The position numbers were made by a program, and so were the translations under genes. Under the pieces are notes generated by a model that saw only the letters and a program-made list of their open reading frames with translations, was not told the DNA's origin and searched no databases. 48,226 nucleotides of DNA, from positions 1 through 48,226 of the forward strand of contig JAAVZI010000008.1 in assembly GCA_022791575.1 (NCBI GenBank). Reading direction: 5' to 3'. Positions 26,707-35,500 of this stretch are shown here, in pieces (position 1 is the first letter of the stretch; each line of letters opens with the position of its first letter). Source of the DNA: Lachnospiraceae bacterium (GTDB lineage Bacteria; Bacillota; Clostridia; Lachnospirales; Lachnospiraceae).

Positions 26707-27774
26707 CTATAAAGAAGCAATTTTTAATACAGCTTTCAAAACTTCTTTCGCATCTTGCAACGTTACTTTTTCATCTCCTGTTACATCGGCAGCTTTTATT
26801 TCTTCTTCTGTTAAAATATTAATAGTTAAGGCCGCACGCAATATTTTCTGAACATCTGCAAGATCCAGCTTTCCGTTACCGTCTGCATCTCCCTTGATTC
26901 CAGAAGGCTTAAAAGGCTCTACATATATGAATTCATAACCATTTAACTGAGCATAAAATTCTGCATAACTACCTTTATAACCTTTGAGGGTTGTTAAATT
27001 CCCACAACCTTTAAAAGCCTCATCCTCAATTCTCCACACACTGTTCGGAATCGCGATTTCATTCAGACTTTTACATTCATTAAAAGCATACTCGCAAATA
27101 TTCGTTACTCCTTCTGGTATAGAAACATTCATTAAATTGCTGCAATAAGTAAAAGCAAATGAACTTATAGACGTTACTCCCTTGGGAATATATACGCTTT
27201 TCAAAGCAGCACAGCTGTTAAATGCCCCAATAGAAAGACTGGTAACCCCATTGGGAATTACTACATTTCCCACACATTCCCGACCATTTACTGCTATATT
27301 ATTAATAATCAACAGCGGATTTTCTTTGATCTGATTATCCATCCACTTTGTATCTTCAAAAGCAGAGGAAGCGATTTGTGTTACACTTTTCGGAATTGTA
27401 ATATGTTCCAAATTCTCACAATGCATAAATGCACAGTCCTCAATCACAGTCAGTCCTTCTGGAAAAATGATTTCAGTCAAACCGCTACACATATAAAACG
27501 CATAAGACCATATGGACTCTAAGCCTTCCGGCAGGGTAACGCTCGTTAGATTTTCACATTCATAAAACGCCTCTGGACCGATTTGGTACACACCTTCTGG
27601 AATCACCACCTCTCCACCTGGACCGCTATATTTAAGCAACACGCCATCCACTATTCTAAAATCACCGGCTGCCTTAACTGCTAATTTTCTGTTTCCCAAT
27701 ACTGAAATCATTCCAGTACAGATCATTATTACCGCCATCATTCGATATAAGCGTCTTTTGTTTCCTTCCTTCAT
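26707..27774 (-). CDS. secreted BspA-type leucine-rich-repeat protein with dockerin domain
   Basis: 355 aa. A signal peptide (to about residue 36, ..AVKAAG) is followed by about ten LRR_5/BspA repeats (e.g. GVTSISSFAFTYCSNLMNVSIPEGV) over residues ~40-285. A type I dockerin follows (about 294-352), with two EF-hand-like loops: DADGNGKLDLADVQKILRA and DVTGDEKVTLQDAKEVLKA. BspA-like proteins bind host proteins or other cells; dockerins dock onto cohesins in cellulosome-like assemblies. It is antisense to the phage-like genes around it and has its own promoter and terminator, so it looks like a cargo (moron) gene. Confidence 0.85.
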   Translation of the reverse strand: MKEGNKRRLYRMMAVIMICTGMISVLGNRKLAVKAAGDFRIVDGVLLKYSGPGGEVVIPEGVYQIGPEAFYECENLTSVTLPEGLESIWSYAFYMCSGLTEIIFPEGLTVIEDCAFMHCENLEHITIPKSVTQIASSAFEDTKWMDNQIKENPLLIINNIAVNGRECVGNVVIPNGVTSLSIGAFNSCAALKSVYIPKGVTSISSFAFTYCSNLMNVSIPEGVTNICEYAFNECKSLNEIAIPNSVWRIEDEAFKGCGNLTTLKGYKGSYAEFYAQLNGYEFIYVEPFKPSGIKGDADGNGKLDLADVQKILRAALTINILTEEEIKAADVTGDEKVTLQDAKEVLKAVLKIASL

Positions 27775-27846
27775 TTTTTGTCCTCCTCTTTACCATTAAA
27801 TTTTGATTCTTTTCAACTGACATATCTTTTGAAAATATCTACATTT

Positions 27847-27875
27847 ATTATAGCATAACAGGCATTACGCTTCAA
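27847..27875 (-). promoter_or_regulatory. sigma-A promoter of the LRR-dockerin gene
   Basis: Minus-strand TTGAAG (27870-27875) and TATAAT (27847-27852) with a 17-bp spacer; an AGAGGAGG site precedes the ATG at 27774. Confidence 0.7.
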
Positions 27876-27894
27876 CAAGCAAAGATTTTCAATA

Positions 27895-28006
27895 TTTTTT
27901 GATTTGTTCCTAATACAACAGAATCCTGTAATCCCCATAAAATCAAATAAAACAATGCCAGTACTTAGAAACTGAGATTTTACTATATGATATATGAAAG
28001 TATTAC
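27895..28006 (+). promoter_or_regulatory. element late promoter, copy A (divergent)
   Basis: A T6 run with GATTTG (27901-27906), CCCCATAAA (27933-27941) and TGAGATTTT..TATATGATA (from 27973) repeat the order and the 72-bp GATTTG-to-TGAG distance of the other three copies at 29.5, 45.9 and 48.0 kb. The downstream part differs: the GATATCTATTAC block is replaced by TATGAAAGTATTAC. It lies in front of the tail-chaperone-like gene, whose TATAGGAGG site and ATG follow about 30 bp later. The rest of 27775-28037 holds the LRR gene promoter. Confidence 0.6.
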
Positions 28007-28037
28007 AAAATATCTATATTTATAGGAGGTTTACATA

Positions 28038-28826
28038 ATGAACACAGAACTCATGGACGCAGTACTTGGAAACTTGAAATTAGATTATTTTGAACTATTG
28101 TCACCAGAACCGATCTATATTCCGCATATAGGCAGCATTCTCTCGCCCACATTAAAAGATATTGCTTCTATCAGCATGAATACTTACCGATATTATCTAG
28201 CTGTCCTGCTTGCTGAACCAAAAGATTATTCTATGCTTATTGGACAGAATATAGAAAAAGAAGCGTTGCCAGATAAAGAAATACTGCATATTTTTGACGT
28301 GATATGTGGAAATGAAGAGGCTGCTATTCCGCTGCTGGCTGCTCTGAATTTTTTTATGAAAGAAGAGGTCAGCTATTCTGCCCAGCATAAATGCCTATTG
28401 GTTCAAGAAGAGGAGAAGATCATTGGAATCATTACGAAAGAATTATATTCTCAAGTATGTAACCTGATCTTCCAGCGCAATTGTATTAGAACTACTATTG
28501 AGGAAGACCCATCAAAAGTAAAAAGTAAAAAAGCTCTAGAAATTATAGAGAAACTTAAAATAGGAAGAGCCAAAAAATCAAAAAAGAATCAATCTGACAA
28601 AAATATGGAATTAGGCAACATCATATCGGCAGTTGCCAGCAAAAGTCCTTCACTCAACATATTAAACATTTGGGATTTGACGGTTTATCAACTTTGGGAC
28701 TGCTTTACAAGACTTAATAATAACAATGTCTATGATATTCAATCTATGAGCGTTGCGGCATGGGGAAATAAAGACAATCATTTTGATGCGGCTGGATGGT
28801 TCAAGCGGATTTATGAAGAACAGTAG
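28038..28826 (+). CDS. putative phage tail assembly chaperone-like protein
   Basis: 262 aa, no signal or membrane segment. The N-terminal stretch IPHIGSILSPTLKDIASIS resembles the start of phage proteins that sit just before the tape measure gene. The C-terminal part (NIWDLTVYQLWDCFTRLN..SMSVAAWGN..FDAAGWF) fits the WAAWGxxxFDxxxWF ending of such phage proteins. Tail assembly chaperones coat the tape measure while the tail is built. Its place upstream of the tape measure supports this, but the assignment is from pattern and position only. No frameshift site was identified. Confidence 0.5.
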   Translation: MNTELMDAVLGNLKLDYFELLSPEPIYIPHIGSILSPTLKDIASISMNTYRYYLAVLLAEPKDYSMLIGQNIEKEALPDKEILHIFDVICGNEEAAIPLLAALNFFMKEEVSYSAQHKCLLVQEEEKIIGIITKELYSQVCNLIFQRNCIRTTIEEDPSKVKSKKALEIIEKLKIGRAKKSKKNQSDKNMELGNIISAVASKSPSLNILNIWDLTVYQLWDCFTRLNNNNVYDIQSMSVAAWGNKDNHFDAAGWFKRIYEEQ

Positions 28827-28875
28827 AATATGATTTCTTAAAATGATGATGGTAGATTTTCCCTTTGAAAAAATA

Positions 28876-28921
28876 GCTCTTCTTCCATAAAAAATACTTT
28901 TTGTTTTTATGAAAGAAGAGC
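28876..28921. terminator. bidirectional terminator
   Basis: GCTCTTCTT and CATAAAAA on the left pair with TTTTTATG and AAGAAGAGC on the right. The A- and T-rich inner arms supply a T tract in both directions. It separates the chaperone-like gene (plus) from the small minus-strand gene at 28950. Confidence 0.7.
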
Positions 28922-28949
28922 TTCTATTTAAACTATAGCAGCTTCTCAT

Positions 28950-29135
28950 TTATCCGATCTTCATGATTTCATCTTCCAACTCTTTTACAATTTCCAGCGG
29001 CAATTCTGTAACTTCCGCAATATCCACCAAAGACATCTGGCCTAATTTTATTAAACAGCCAGCTGTCTTTCTAGCTTTATTCCATTCAGCTTCCTTAGCT
29101 GCTTCCTGCCGTTCACTCCTAATATACGATTTCAT
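28950..29135 (-). CDS. small protein resembling the C-terminus of Rpn/PD-(D/E)XK transposase-like nucleases
   Basis: 61 aa. The order SERQEAAKEAEWNKARKTAG, CLIKLGQMSLVDIAEVTELPLEIVKELE is the pattern of the C-terminal tail of Rpn-family (recombination-promoting nuclease) proteins; no nuclease part is present. It has an intact AAGGAGAAATT site and an ATG, so it may be expressed as a small protein, or it may be the leftover of a decayed Rpn gene. A larger Rpn gene lies at 46990-47862. It is antisense to the late genes and just upstream of a late promoter. Confidence 0.5.
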   Translation of the reverse strand: MKSYIRSERQEAAKEAEWNKARKTAGCLIKLGQMSLVDIAEVTELPLEIVKELEDEIMKIG

Positions 29136-29452
29136 AATTTCTCCTTGAAAACATTTCTATCAATGATCTTTGTTATTCAATGATACCGAAAATCTCTTCT
29201 GATTACAATATATTTACCTAAAAATGGAACCACAGAATTTGCATTTACATAATAATGCTGATTTATCAAAATCAAATAGTACTTTTCTACATTTATGTAG
29301 TATAATAACATTTTCTTCTACTAAAAATCAATATGATATCATAAATATATCCAACCAACACATTTCAATCTTACTTTATCATTTAGATGCTTATAGCTTC
29401 ATTTCAATACACCCATCCAAAGAATCCATCTCAAATTCTCCAATTTCTATGT
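29136..29452. other. AT-rich intergenic stretch without recognised features
   Basis: Between the small Rpn-tail gene and late promoter copy B I see no gene with a ribosome binding site, no clear hairpin and no RNA. A 78-codon open frame (29224-29460) has no ribosome binding site and a composition typical of non-coding DNA. Confidence 0.5.
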
Positions 29453-29458
29453 TTTTTT

Positions 29459-29562
29459 GATTTGCCCATCCAAAAAGCAACCACTCAATCCCCGATAAAG
29501 CCGCCCCTCCCAGCATCACCATTCCCAAAATGAGATTTTCTTATATGATAGATATCTATTAC
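29459..29562 (+). promoter_or_regulatory. element late promoter, copy B (tape measure)
   Basis: GATTTG (29459-29464), CCCCGATAAA (29490-29499), and TGAGATTTT with TATATGATA then GATATCTATTAC (29531-29562). Spacings are 31 bp and 41 bp between block starts, identical to copies C and D. ATAGATATCTAT is a perfect 12-bp palindrome. It drives the tape measure transcription unit. Confidence 0.75.
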
Positions 29563-29588
29563 ATCAAAACATTAAAGGAGGAACCATT

Positions 29589-29660
29589 ATGGACAACACC
29601 AACAAACAAGAAGCAAAAGAAAGGAGGAAGCCAGCATGGCCTCAACAACCGAATCCCTGA
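29589..29660 (+). CDS. 23-codon frame at the tape measure start, relic of a tail-tube gene start
   Basis: The frame starts at ATG 29589 and reads MDNTNKQEAKERRKPAWPQQ and three more residues. Its ribosome binding site and first codons (GGAGGAACCATT then ATG, Met-Asp-Asn-Thr-Asn) closely match those of the tail-tube genes (GGAGGAAA.CATT ATG, Met-Asn-Asn-Thr-Asn). The tape measure ATG (29636) and its AAAGGAGG site lie inside it. It looks as if the tube gene's promoter and start region were copied in front of the tape measure. Confidence 0.5.
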   Translation: MDNTNKQEAKERRKPAWPQQPNP

Positions 29661-31303
29661 TCAAACTTCAGGCACAATTAGACCTGGCCAAATCAGCCGG
29701 GAATATCAACAAAGATATCCTAAAACTACAGGAGGACCTTAACAAACTCAAGCTAAAAGCCAGCATTGACCCCAGATCCATCCAGTCACTGGCCAAGGAA
29801 CTGGAACGCATAACCAGCCGTACGCTTACGGTCTCAAATATCGAGACCGACAAAAGGAAACTGGAAAAAGAGGGGCTCCAGGTAGGAAACCTGATCTCGG
29901 GCAGTATGGAAAAAGCCATGCAGAGCGCCGCTTCCCAGACCGACAGCTTCACCAAGAAGCAAAAGGATGCTGCTGCCAGTATGCAGAATACCCTAAACAA
30001 AATCAGCTCAGAAACTGCCCGGCAGAACCAGGCCGCATTAAAAAGCGCCGAAAAGCCGGTCACCCTGCTCAACCAAATGGGCAAATCCCTGAAAGAACAG
30101 TTTTCCCAAGGCATAAAAGACTTTGAAAAATGGCTTTCTATCGGCTCCGCTATAGGTTCGCTCGTATCCAGAACCAAAGACTCTGTCTCTGAATTAAAAG
30201 AGGCAGATACCCTATTGAACCGGATCAGCCAGACCAGCCAGGGGCTCTCCAAATCCCAGCTGAAAGAACTCGGCAGCCATTCCTTTGACGTGGCCGGCCG
30301 CTATGGCGGGACTTCCGCAGACTATCTGAACAATGTCCAGAAGGCCTCCCTGGCCGGATACAAAGATGCCGCCGGAATCGCAGAACTATCCATAGCAGCA
30401 CAGTCTGCCTGGAATATACCTGCCGAACTGGCAGACCAGTATATCGCCATAACCAACCAGGCCTACCAGCTGGACGGCTCTGTCAGCGCCCTTACCGAAA
30501 CCTTAGACGGCGCAGGCAGCATTGCCGGAAAGAACAGCATCAGTATGGCCGAACTGGCGGAAGGATTGTCAGCAGTCAGTACCCAGGCAGCCGCTTCCCA
30601 GATCAAAGTCCGAGAAACCGCTGCAGCTGTCGGCACACTGATTGCCGCCACCCATAACAGCGGCCCTGAAATGGGAAATGCCTTCAAAGGCATCCTTATG
30701 AACCTGCAGCAGGTAACCGGAGATGCTGGAGACGGCGGGGAAATTATAGACGAACAATCACTTGCCGGCTGCGAAACCGCCTGTGAAAACCTGGGGGTAT
30801 CCCTTTCTACAGTAAAAGACGGCATACTTTCCCTAAAGGACCCCATGCAGCTTCTCAAGGAACTATCCAGGGAGTACACAAAACTGGACGAATCCGACCC
30901 CAGACGCAGCGGCCTGTTAGATGCTATCGGCGGAGGCTCCAGAGGGGAAGCATTAGACGCCCTTCTGAAAAACTACAGCCTGTATGAGAAAATGCTGCAG
31001 GACTATGCCAGTGGGACAGGCACCCTGGCTGCTGAAGCCGAAAGAAGTGCAGACACCTGGGAAGGTTCCCTGAACCGCCTGGCAAACACATGGACGGATA
31101 CTATTGGAAATATCATAGACTCAGATACCGTCCGTCTTATTATTGATGCGTTAAATAGCCTGGCATCCATTATCAACAACGTAACCGAGTCCCTTGGCCC
31201 ACTAGGCACGATCAGTCTGGGTGCCGGACTATTTGCAGGATTCAAGAACATCGGTAAATACATACCAGTGTATGGATTTCAAATCAGCTGTTATATGTTT
31301 TGA
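29636..31303 (+). CDS. phage tail tape measure protein, N-terminal part (interrupted)
   Basis: 555 aa as an open frame; the part that reads as tape measure ends near residue 540 (GAGLFAGFKNIGK) and the last residues come from the insert. It has coiled-coil heptads at the start, then the conserved core of TP901-type tape measure proteins (GRYGGTSADYLNNVQKAS.., RETAAAVGTLIAATHNSG, GNAFKGILMNL.., GGSRGEALDALL). Tape measures set the tail length and are ejected with DNA. The continuation lies at 32511-38063, about 1.2 kb further on. The third codon positions here are visibly richer in C and G than in the continuation. As it stands the protein would lack three quarters of its length. Confidence 0.8.
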   Translation: MASTTESLIKLQAQLDLAKSAGNINKDILKLQEDLNKLKLKASIDPRSIQSLAKELERITSRTLTVSNIETDKRKLEKEGLQVGNLISGSMEKAMQSAASQTDSFTKKQKDAAASMQNTLNKISSETARQNQAALKSAEKPVTLLNQMGKSLKEQFSQGIKDFEKWLSIGSAIGSLVSRTKDSVSELKEADTLLNRISQTSQGLSKSQLKELGSHSFDVAGRYGGTSADYLNNVQKASLAGYKDAAGIAELSIAAQSAWNIPAELADQYIAITNQAYQLDGSVSALTETLDGAGSIAGKNSISMAELAEGLSAVSTQAAASQIKVRETAAAVGTLIAATHNSGPEMGNAFKGILMNLQQVTGDAGDGGEIIDEQSLAGCETACENLGVSLSTVKDGILSLKDPMQLLKELSREYTKLDESDPRRSGLLDAIGGGSRGEALDALLKNYSLYEKMLQDYASGTGTLAAEAERSADTWEGSLNRLANTWTDTIGNIIDSDTVRLIIDALNSLASIINNVTESLGPLGTISLGAGLFAGFKNIGKYIPVYGFQISCYMF

Positions 31304-31835
31304 AAATGCCCTTCTTACCCAAGAATCATCTGCCAACCAGAGCTTCAAGGGCAGGAATGTGTGGGTTTCGTCAACCCACGATGTTCTATAAAGCGAACCG
31401 TAATTGGGGACGGCTATTCCCCAGTGCTGGAAAGCAGTGAATACATAGTGTCATATGGCTACAACGTGGCCGGAAACGGCGGGCGTGATATGCACTCCGA
31501 AAGGATGCCAGCAATGGCAAGAAAACATATGGCAGGCCATACGGGAAACCTAAGTGGCAGGTCCTGTCCGGACTAAACCACCAATCAGCAGCGGACTCTC
31601 TTATTGATCTATTAACGATAAGGGAAGTGTTCACAGAGTATAAACGGTTCTGAGTCAGAAATGGCTTGTAAGAGGTACTCGACACCAGGAAGGAAAACCT
31701 GCCCGTGACTGGGTGTAAACCAAAAGGGTGATGCTGCCCTTCCATTCCCTATAGCAGCCGCAAACGCCGGCAGGGAAGGGAACCATGCAAGGAGTTCTCC
31801 TAGCCGTAAGTGGAAGAAACGGAGAAACGTATGAA
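31269..31835 (+). mobile_element. probable group II intron 5' part (domains I-III), no reverse transcriptase seen
   Basis: The GC-rich insert in the tape measure gene is rich in pairings such as GTGGGTTTCGTCAACCCAC, GGGGACGGCTATTCCCC, GGCCGGAAACGGC, GGCAAGAAAACATATGGC and CCAGGAAGGAAAACCTG, a texture typical of group II intron domain I. It ends in GGAGAAACGTATGAAAC, like the start of a domain IV. A GTGTATG at 31269 could be the 5' splice site. No reverse transcriptase follows, and I find no domain V hairpin before the tape measure resumes, so the intron is truncated or was rearranged; it is probably not able to splice. 31836-32050 beyond it is AT-rich without features. Confidence 0.4.
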
Positions 31836-32050
31836 ACTAATATATTTGATAATAAATTTAACCATTACAACATTTTCAAGCAACAAAACATATGAAAGCT
31901 TAAAATATTTTACACTAATAATATTTGAGCTATTAGAAAAATATTCATTTTTATTTAGACCAAATACCTTTTGTTTGAAATATAAGTAAACCATATAACA
32001 TTAATTTTAAGTTTTGTCATTAAACAGATTATATATCTTAAATATATAAT

Positions 32051-32413
32051 CTAAAAATCCACCCCACAATGATTGCAATGAAACTGTTTACTTGTTTTTC
32101 CTAATGCAAAAACTCCAAATAAAACAAGATTTCCAGCTTTTGACAATCCTGATATCTTTTTTGTATTAGTACTGTGACAATATGGACATTCTACTATAGG
32201 CAATTGCTTAGAATAACCTTTTTCAGTTTTTACATTAGATGCATTTTTTATTGCTCTTAATCCATTTTGAGGATTGTATGGACGTTCACAATAAAAATAT
32301 AATGGTTGCTTACAAGTTTTACACATTTCATTAACTACTTCATCTGATCTAATATATATTAGTTTATTACATCTTTTACATTCATATGTTTTTATAGTAA
32401 GTTTTGTTTTCAT
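32051..32413 (-). CDS. phage-type zinc-ribbon protein
   Basis: 120 aa with three zinc-binding knuckle pairs: YECKRCNK with CKTCKQ, ECPYCHSTNTKKIS, and FHCNHCG at the C-terminus. The ECPYCHSTNTKKIS..GNLVLFGVFALGK..HCNHCGVDF layout is common in small proteins of clostridial prophages whose role is not known. It lies antisense within the insert that splits the tape measure gene. An AGAGGTGAT site precedes the ATG. Confidence 0.65.
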   Translation of the reverse strand: MKTKLTIKTYECKRCNKLIYIRSDEVVNEMCKTCKQPLYFYCERPYNPQNGLRAIKNASNVKTEKGYSKQLPIVECPYCHSTNTKKISGLSKAGNLVLFGVFALGKTSKQFHCNHCGVDF

Positions 32414-32510
32414 AACATCACCTCTGGTTAAATAATAGCATTAAATAATAATATAGTCAATTATAATAATAATTAAATAACCAATCCGTACTTCACATAC
32501 GAAATATAGT

Positions 32511-35500
32511 TTGATATTCACAACATATAACGATGAAATAAACAATACTTTGAAGGTATTTGGAAAATCATTCAAAAATGTGCAGAAAGACTTTTCAACT
32601 AAACAAGGCTTTTTAGTAAGTCTATTTGGACATAGTGAAACAGCAAATGATATAACTGCAATTGAAGCAATGAACAATTCCATTAAAAACGGTTCTACAT
32701 ACGCACAAGCATGGTGCAAGCATCTTACTAGCTGCTCATCGGCAGCAAAGCAACATGTAAAGCAATGTTTAGAAAATAAAGAAAGTTTAGACACTTTAAT
32801 CCAAAGTCTAAAAACTCAAAATTCTGCTTCGCAAGCTGGCAAAGCAGCTCTTAGTGCCCTCGCCTCTGTAGGAAACATGTTCGTAATATGGGGTGTAAGC
32901 GAAGCTATATCTTTTGCCATTAGCAGTCTATATGAAATGTCTTTTGCTGCTGAAATAGCAAGAGAAAAATCAGCAGAACTAACAGATAACTGGGTACAGG
33001 AAAATTCGTCTATCAACAGCAGTATTTCCAGATACACCGAATTAAAACAGAAACTGGATGATACCTCTCTTTCTGCTGCCGAAGTAAAAAACGTCAAAGA
33101 GGAACTCCTTAAAGTCCAGAATGAACTGACAGATAAATACGGACAGGAAGCCCTTGGCATAGACCTAGTTAATGGGAAATATGACGAACAGCTTGCGAAA
33201 TTAAATTTATTATCGAAAAAGAAAGCCTCGGATTATGTAGCTAAAAACTACAAAAATATCCAATCTGACCGGGATTACATAACAGAAACTGTCAATCTGA
33301 ACAAAAAACTCAACTTCAAAGGTTCACAGGCAAAACCGGATGATTATAGTAGTTCAGGATTTGATTTAAAAAAATATCTGGACCGCTATGATAAATTAGA
33401 TGCCAAAGTTGTAGAAACCGATGGACAGTATGGAATGTCTGGAACTGTAAGCCTGGTAACCAGCGGTACACGTGAGGAAGTATATAACCAACTGGTTCAA
33501 TTATTTAATGACCTAACAGAAGATTTTGGTGAATCCAATGAAGATGTAAATGAATTTAAGGATACCTTATCTGATATTATCAAGGATTCTTTCGATACCA
33601 AACAAATGGAAACTTCTAAAAACAACGCAAAAAAGTATGCAGAAGCACAAATCCTCAGCCAGAACAATACAAGGAAATTATACACCGAGGCAGCAGCAGC
33701 AGTTAATAATTATAATGAAGCCCTACAATCTGGCGAAGGTGTAGAAGCAGCCAAAAAGAACCTAGATACCGTAAAGAAAAATGTCAGTAATGCAATTTCT
33801 GATATATACGGCGCAAAGGATATATTTAAAGAAATCTATAATGGAGTGGATAAAAATGCCGAAACAGGCTATAAAATATCCAGCGCCCTGCAAACTGACC
33901 CTTCCCTGAATGCCAAAGCAGAACAATTAAAAAATCTGACTACAGAAGACCTGATGAAAATTGATTTTGACGACAAAACAGACAGCCCTGGGGAAGCGGT
34001 ACTGAATGAATTGATGGAAAACATCGGCCTTTCCAAAGAGCACCTGCAATGCCTGATTGATAAACTCGCTGAACTAGGTTATGTACAGACGGGGCTTTCC
34101 GAGCTGGAAGATGACAGTCAGCCTCATGACCGCTTCCTGAACCTGTGGAACTCCGATGAATTCAAAGCTGCACAAGAATCTCTTTTACAGCTTGCCAAAT
34201 CAGGAAGCATTACAACGGATGTCCTAGAATCAACAGACAGTTACATCACCCTGCTTAAGCGGGCAGGCACATCTGCAGACGACGCAAAATCAAGAATCCT
34301 TGAGATGCTGACACCGATCCAGAAACTAAACGCCGCCGGCCAGAATGTATCCAGCCTTTCCAAGGCAATGGAAGAGTTTCAGACGAACGGATATGTATCC
34401 GCTGCTACTCTAGAATCCCTTCCTGAGATCTTTAAGCATTTAAATGGCTATGACTTTAACCTGTTTGAAAGTATTGCCGGCGATTCTGGCAGGACAAAAG
34501 AAGAAATCCAGCAGGCATTTAATGATATCCTCTCCTGTTACCTGACTGACCAAGAGACTTTAAAAGGAATAACTGAAGAAAACAAACAATTCTATATCTC
34601 CCAGCTGGAAGAAATGGGAATTGCCAATGCTCAAACATCCGTTAACGAATATCTGGCAAATCAGAACGCATTACAGAATATGCTTGATACTTACGAAGAA
34701 TATATCCGCTTAAAAGGTGATGCCGATATTAATTATTTACAAACTCTTTCTGGAGGCAACTCCCAGCTTGTAAATGCCCTCACCTCCACCTATTCAACGG
34801 ACTATAATAACTGGGTGGAACTAATCAGCAAAAAAGCTGCCGCATACAACAAGTTTGTAACTGCAATTGCCAAAAGCAAAGATAAAACCCTCTCTTCTAA
34901 CGTCCTTAACGAAAAGGGGAAAGCGCAGGCAGTTGTAGACAATTATGAGCAATACGGTGCCGCCGGATATGGAAAAGACACCAACCTCCGCAGTTTGGCA
35001 AGTTTTTCCGGAATCGGATTCAGTAAAAATCCTAAATCTGACAATTCCGATAGAAAGTTGGCAAAATACACAAAAGAAGAATATAATGCCGCTAAAGAAT
35101 ACCTGACATCTTTGGAACAAGCAGATGCATTAAAGAATTCCCTTTCCCTTGACTTAAATACCATAAATATGGATTTTGGCAGCCCATTATTAGACACCAG
35201 CACGCCGGATTCGCAAGCCTCCAGCAGCTCAAAAGAAAATAACTTTAAAAAGGTTTTTAACTGGATCGAAACCGCTGTCAGCCGCATCGAACGTGTAATC
35301 TCACGGCTTAGGCAAAAAGCCGACAGCATCTACAGTTCTTGGTCCAGCCGCAACTTGAATCTGCAGGCGGAACTCTCTGCCGTAAGAAATGAAATTGAAT
35401 TACAGCAGCAAGCTTACAACCGCTATATGCAGCAGGCGAATTCCGTCGGGCTCTCTGCCAGCTGGGCTTCGAAGGTGCAGAACGGCCAGGTAGATATCAG

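Noticed and set aside
29224-29460. 78-codon open frame before late promoter B
   Set aside because: No ribosome binding site, no recognisable family, AT-rich composition of an intergenic region, and it runs into the promoter block.
31386-31745. 119-codon minus-strand frame in the tape measure insert
   Set aside because: It lies across the paired segments of the group II-like RNA; the frame is a by-product of the GC-rich structured sequence.
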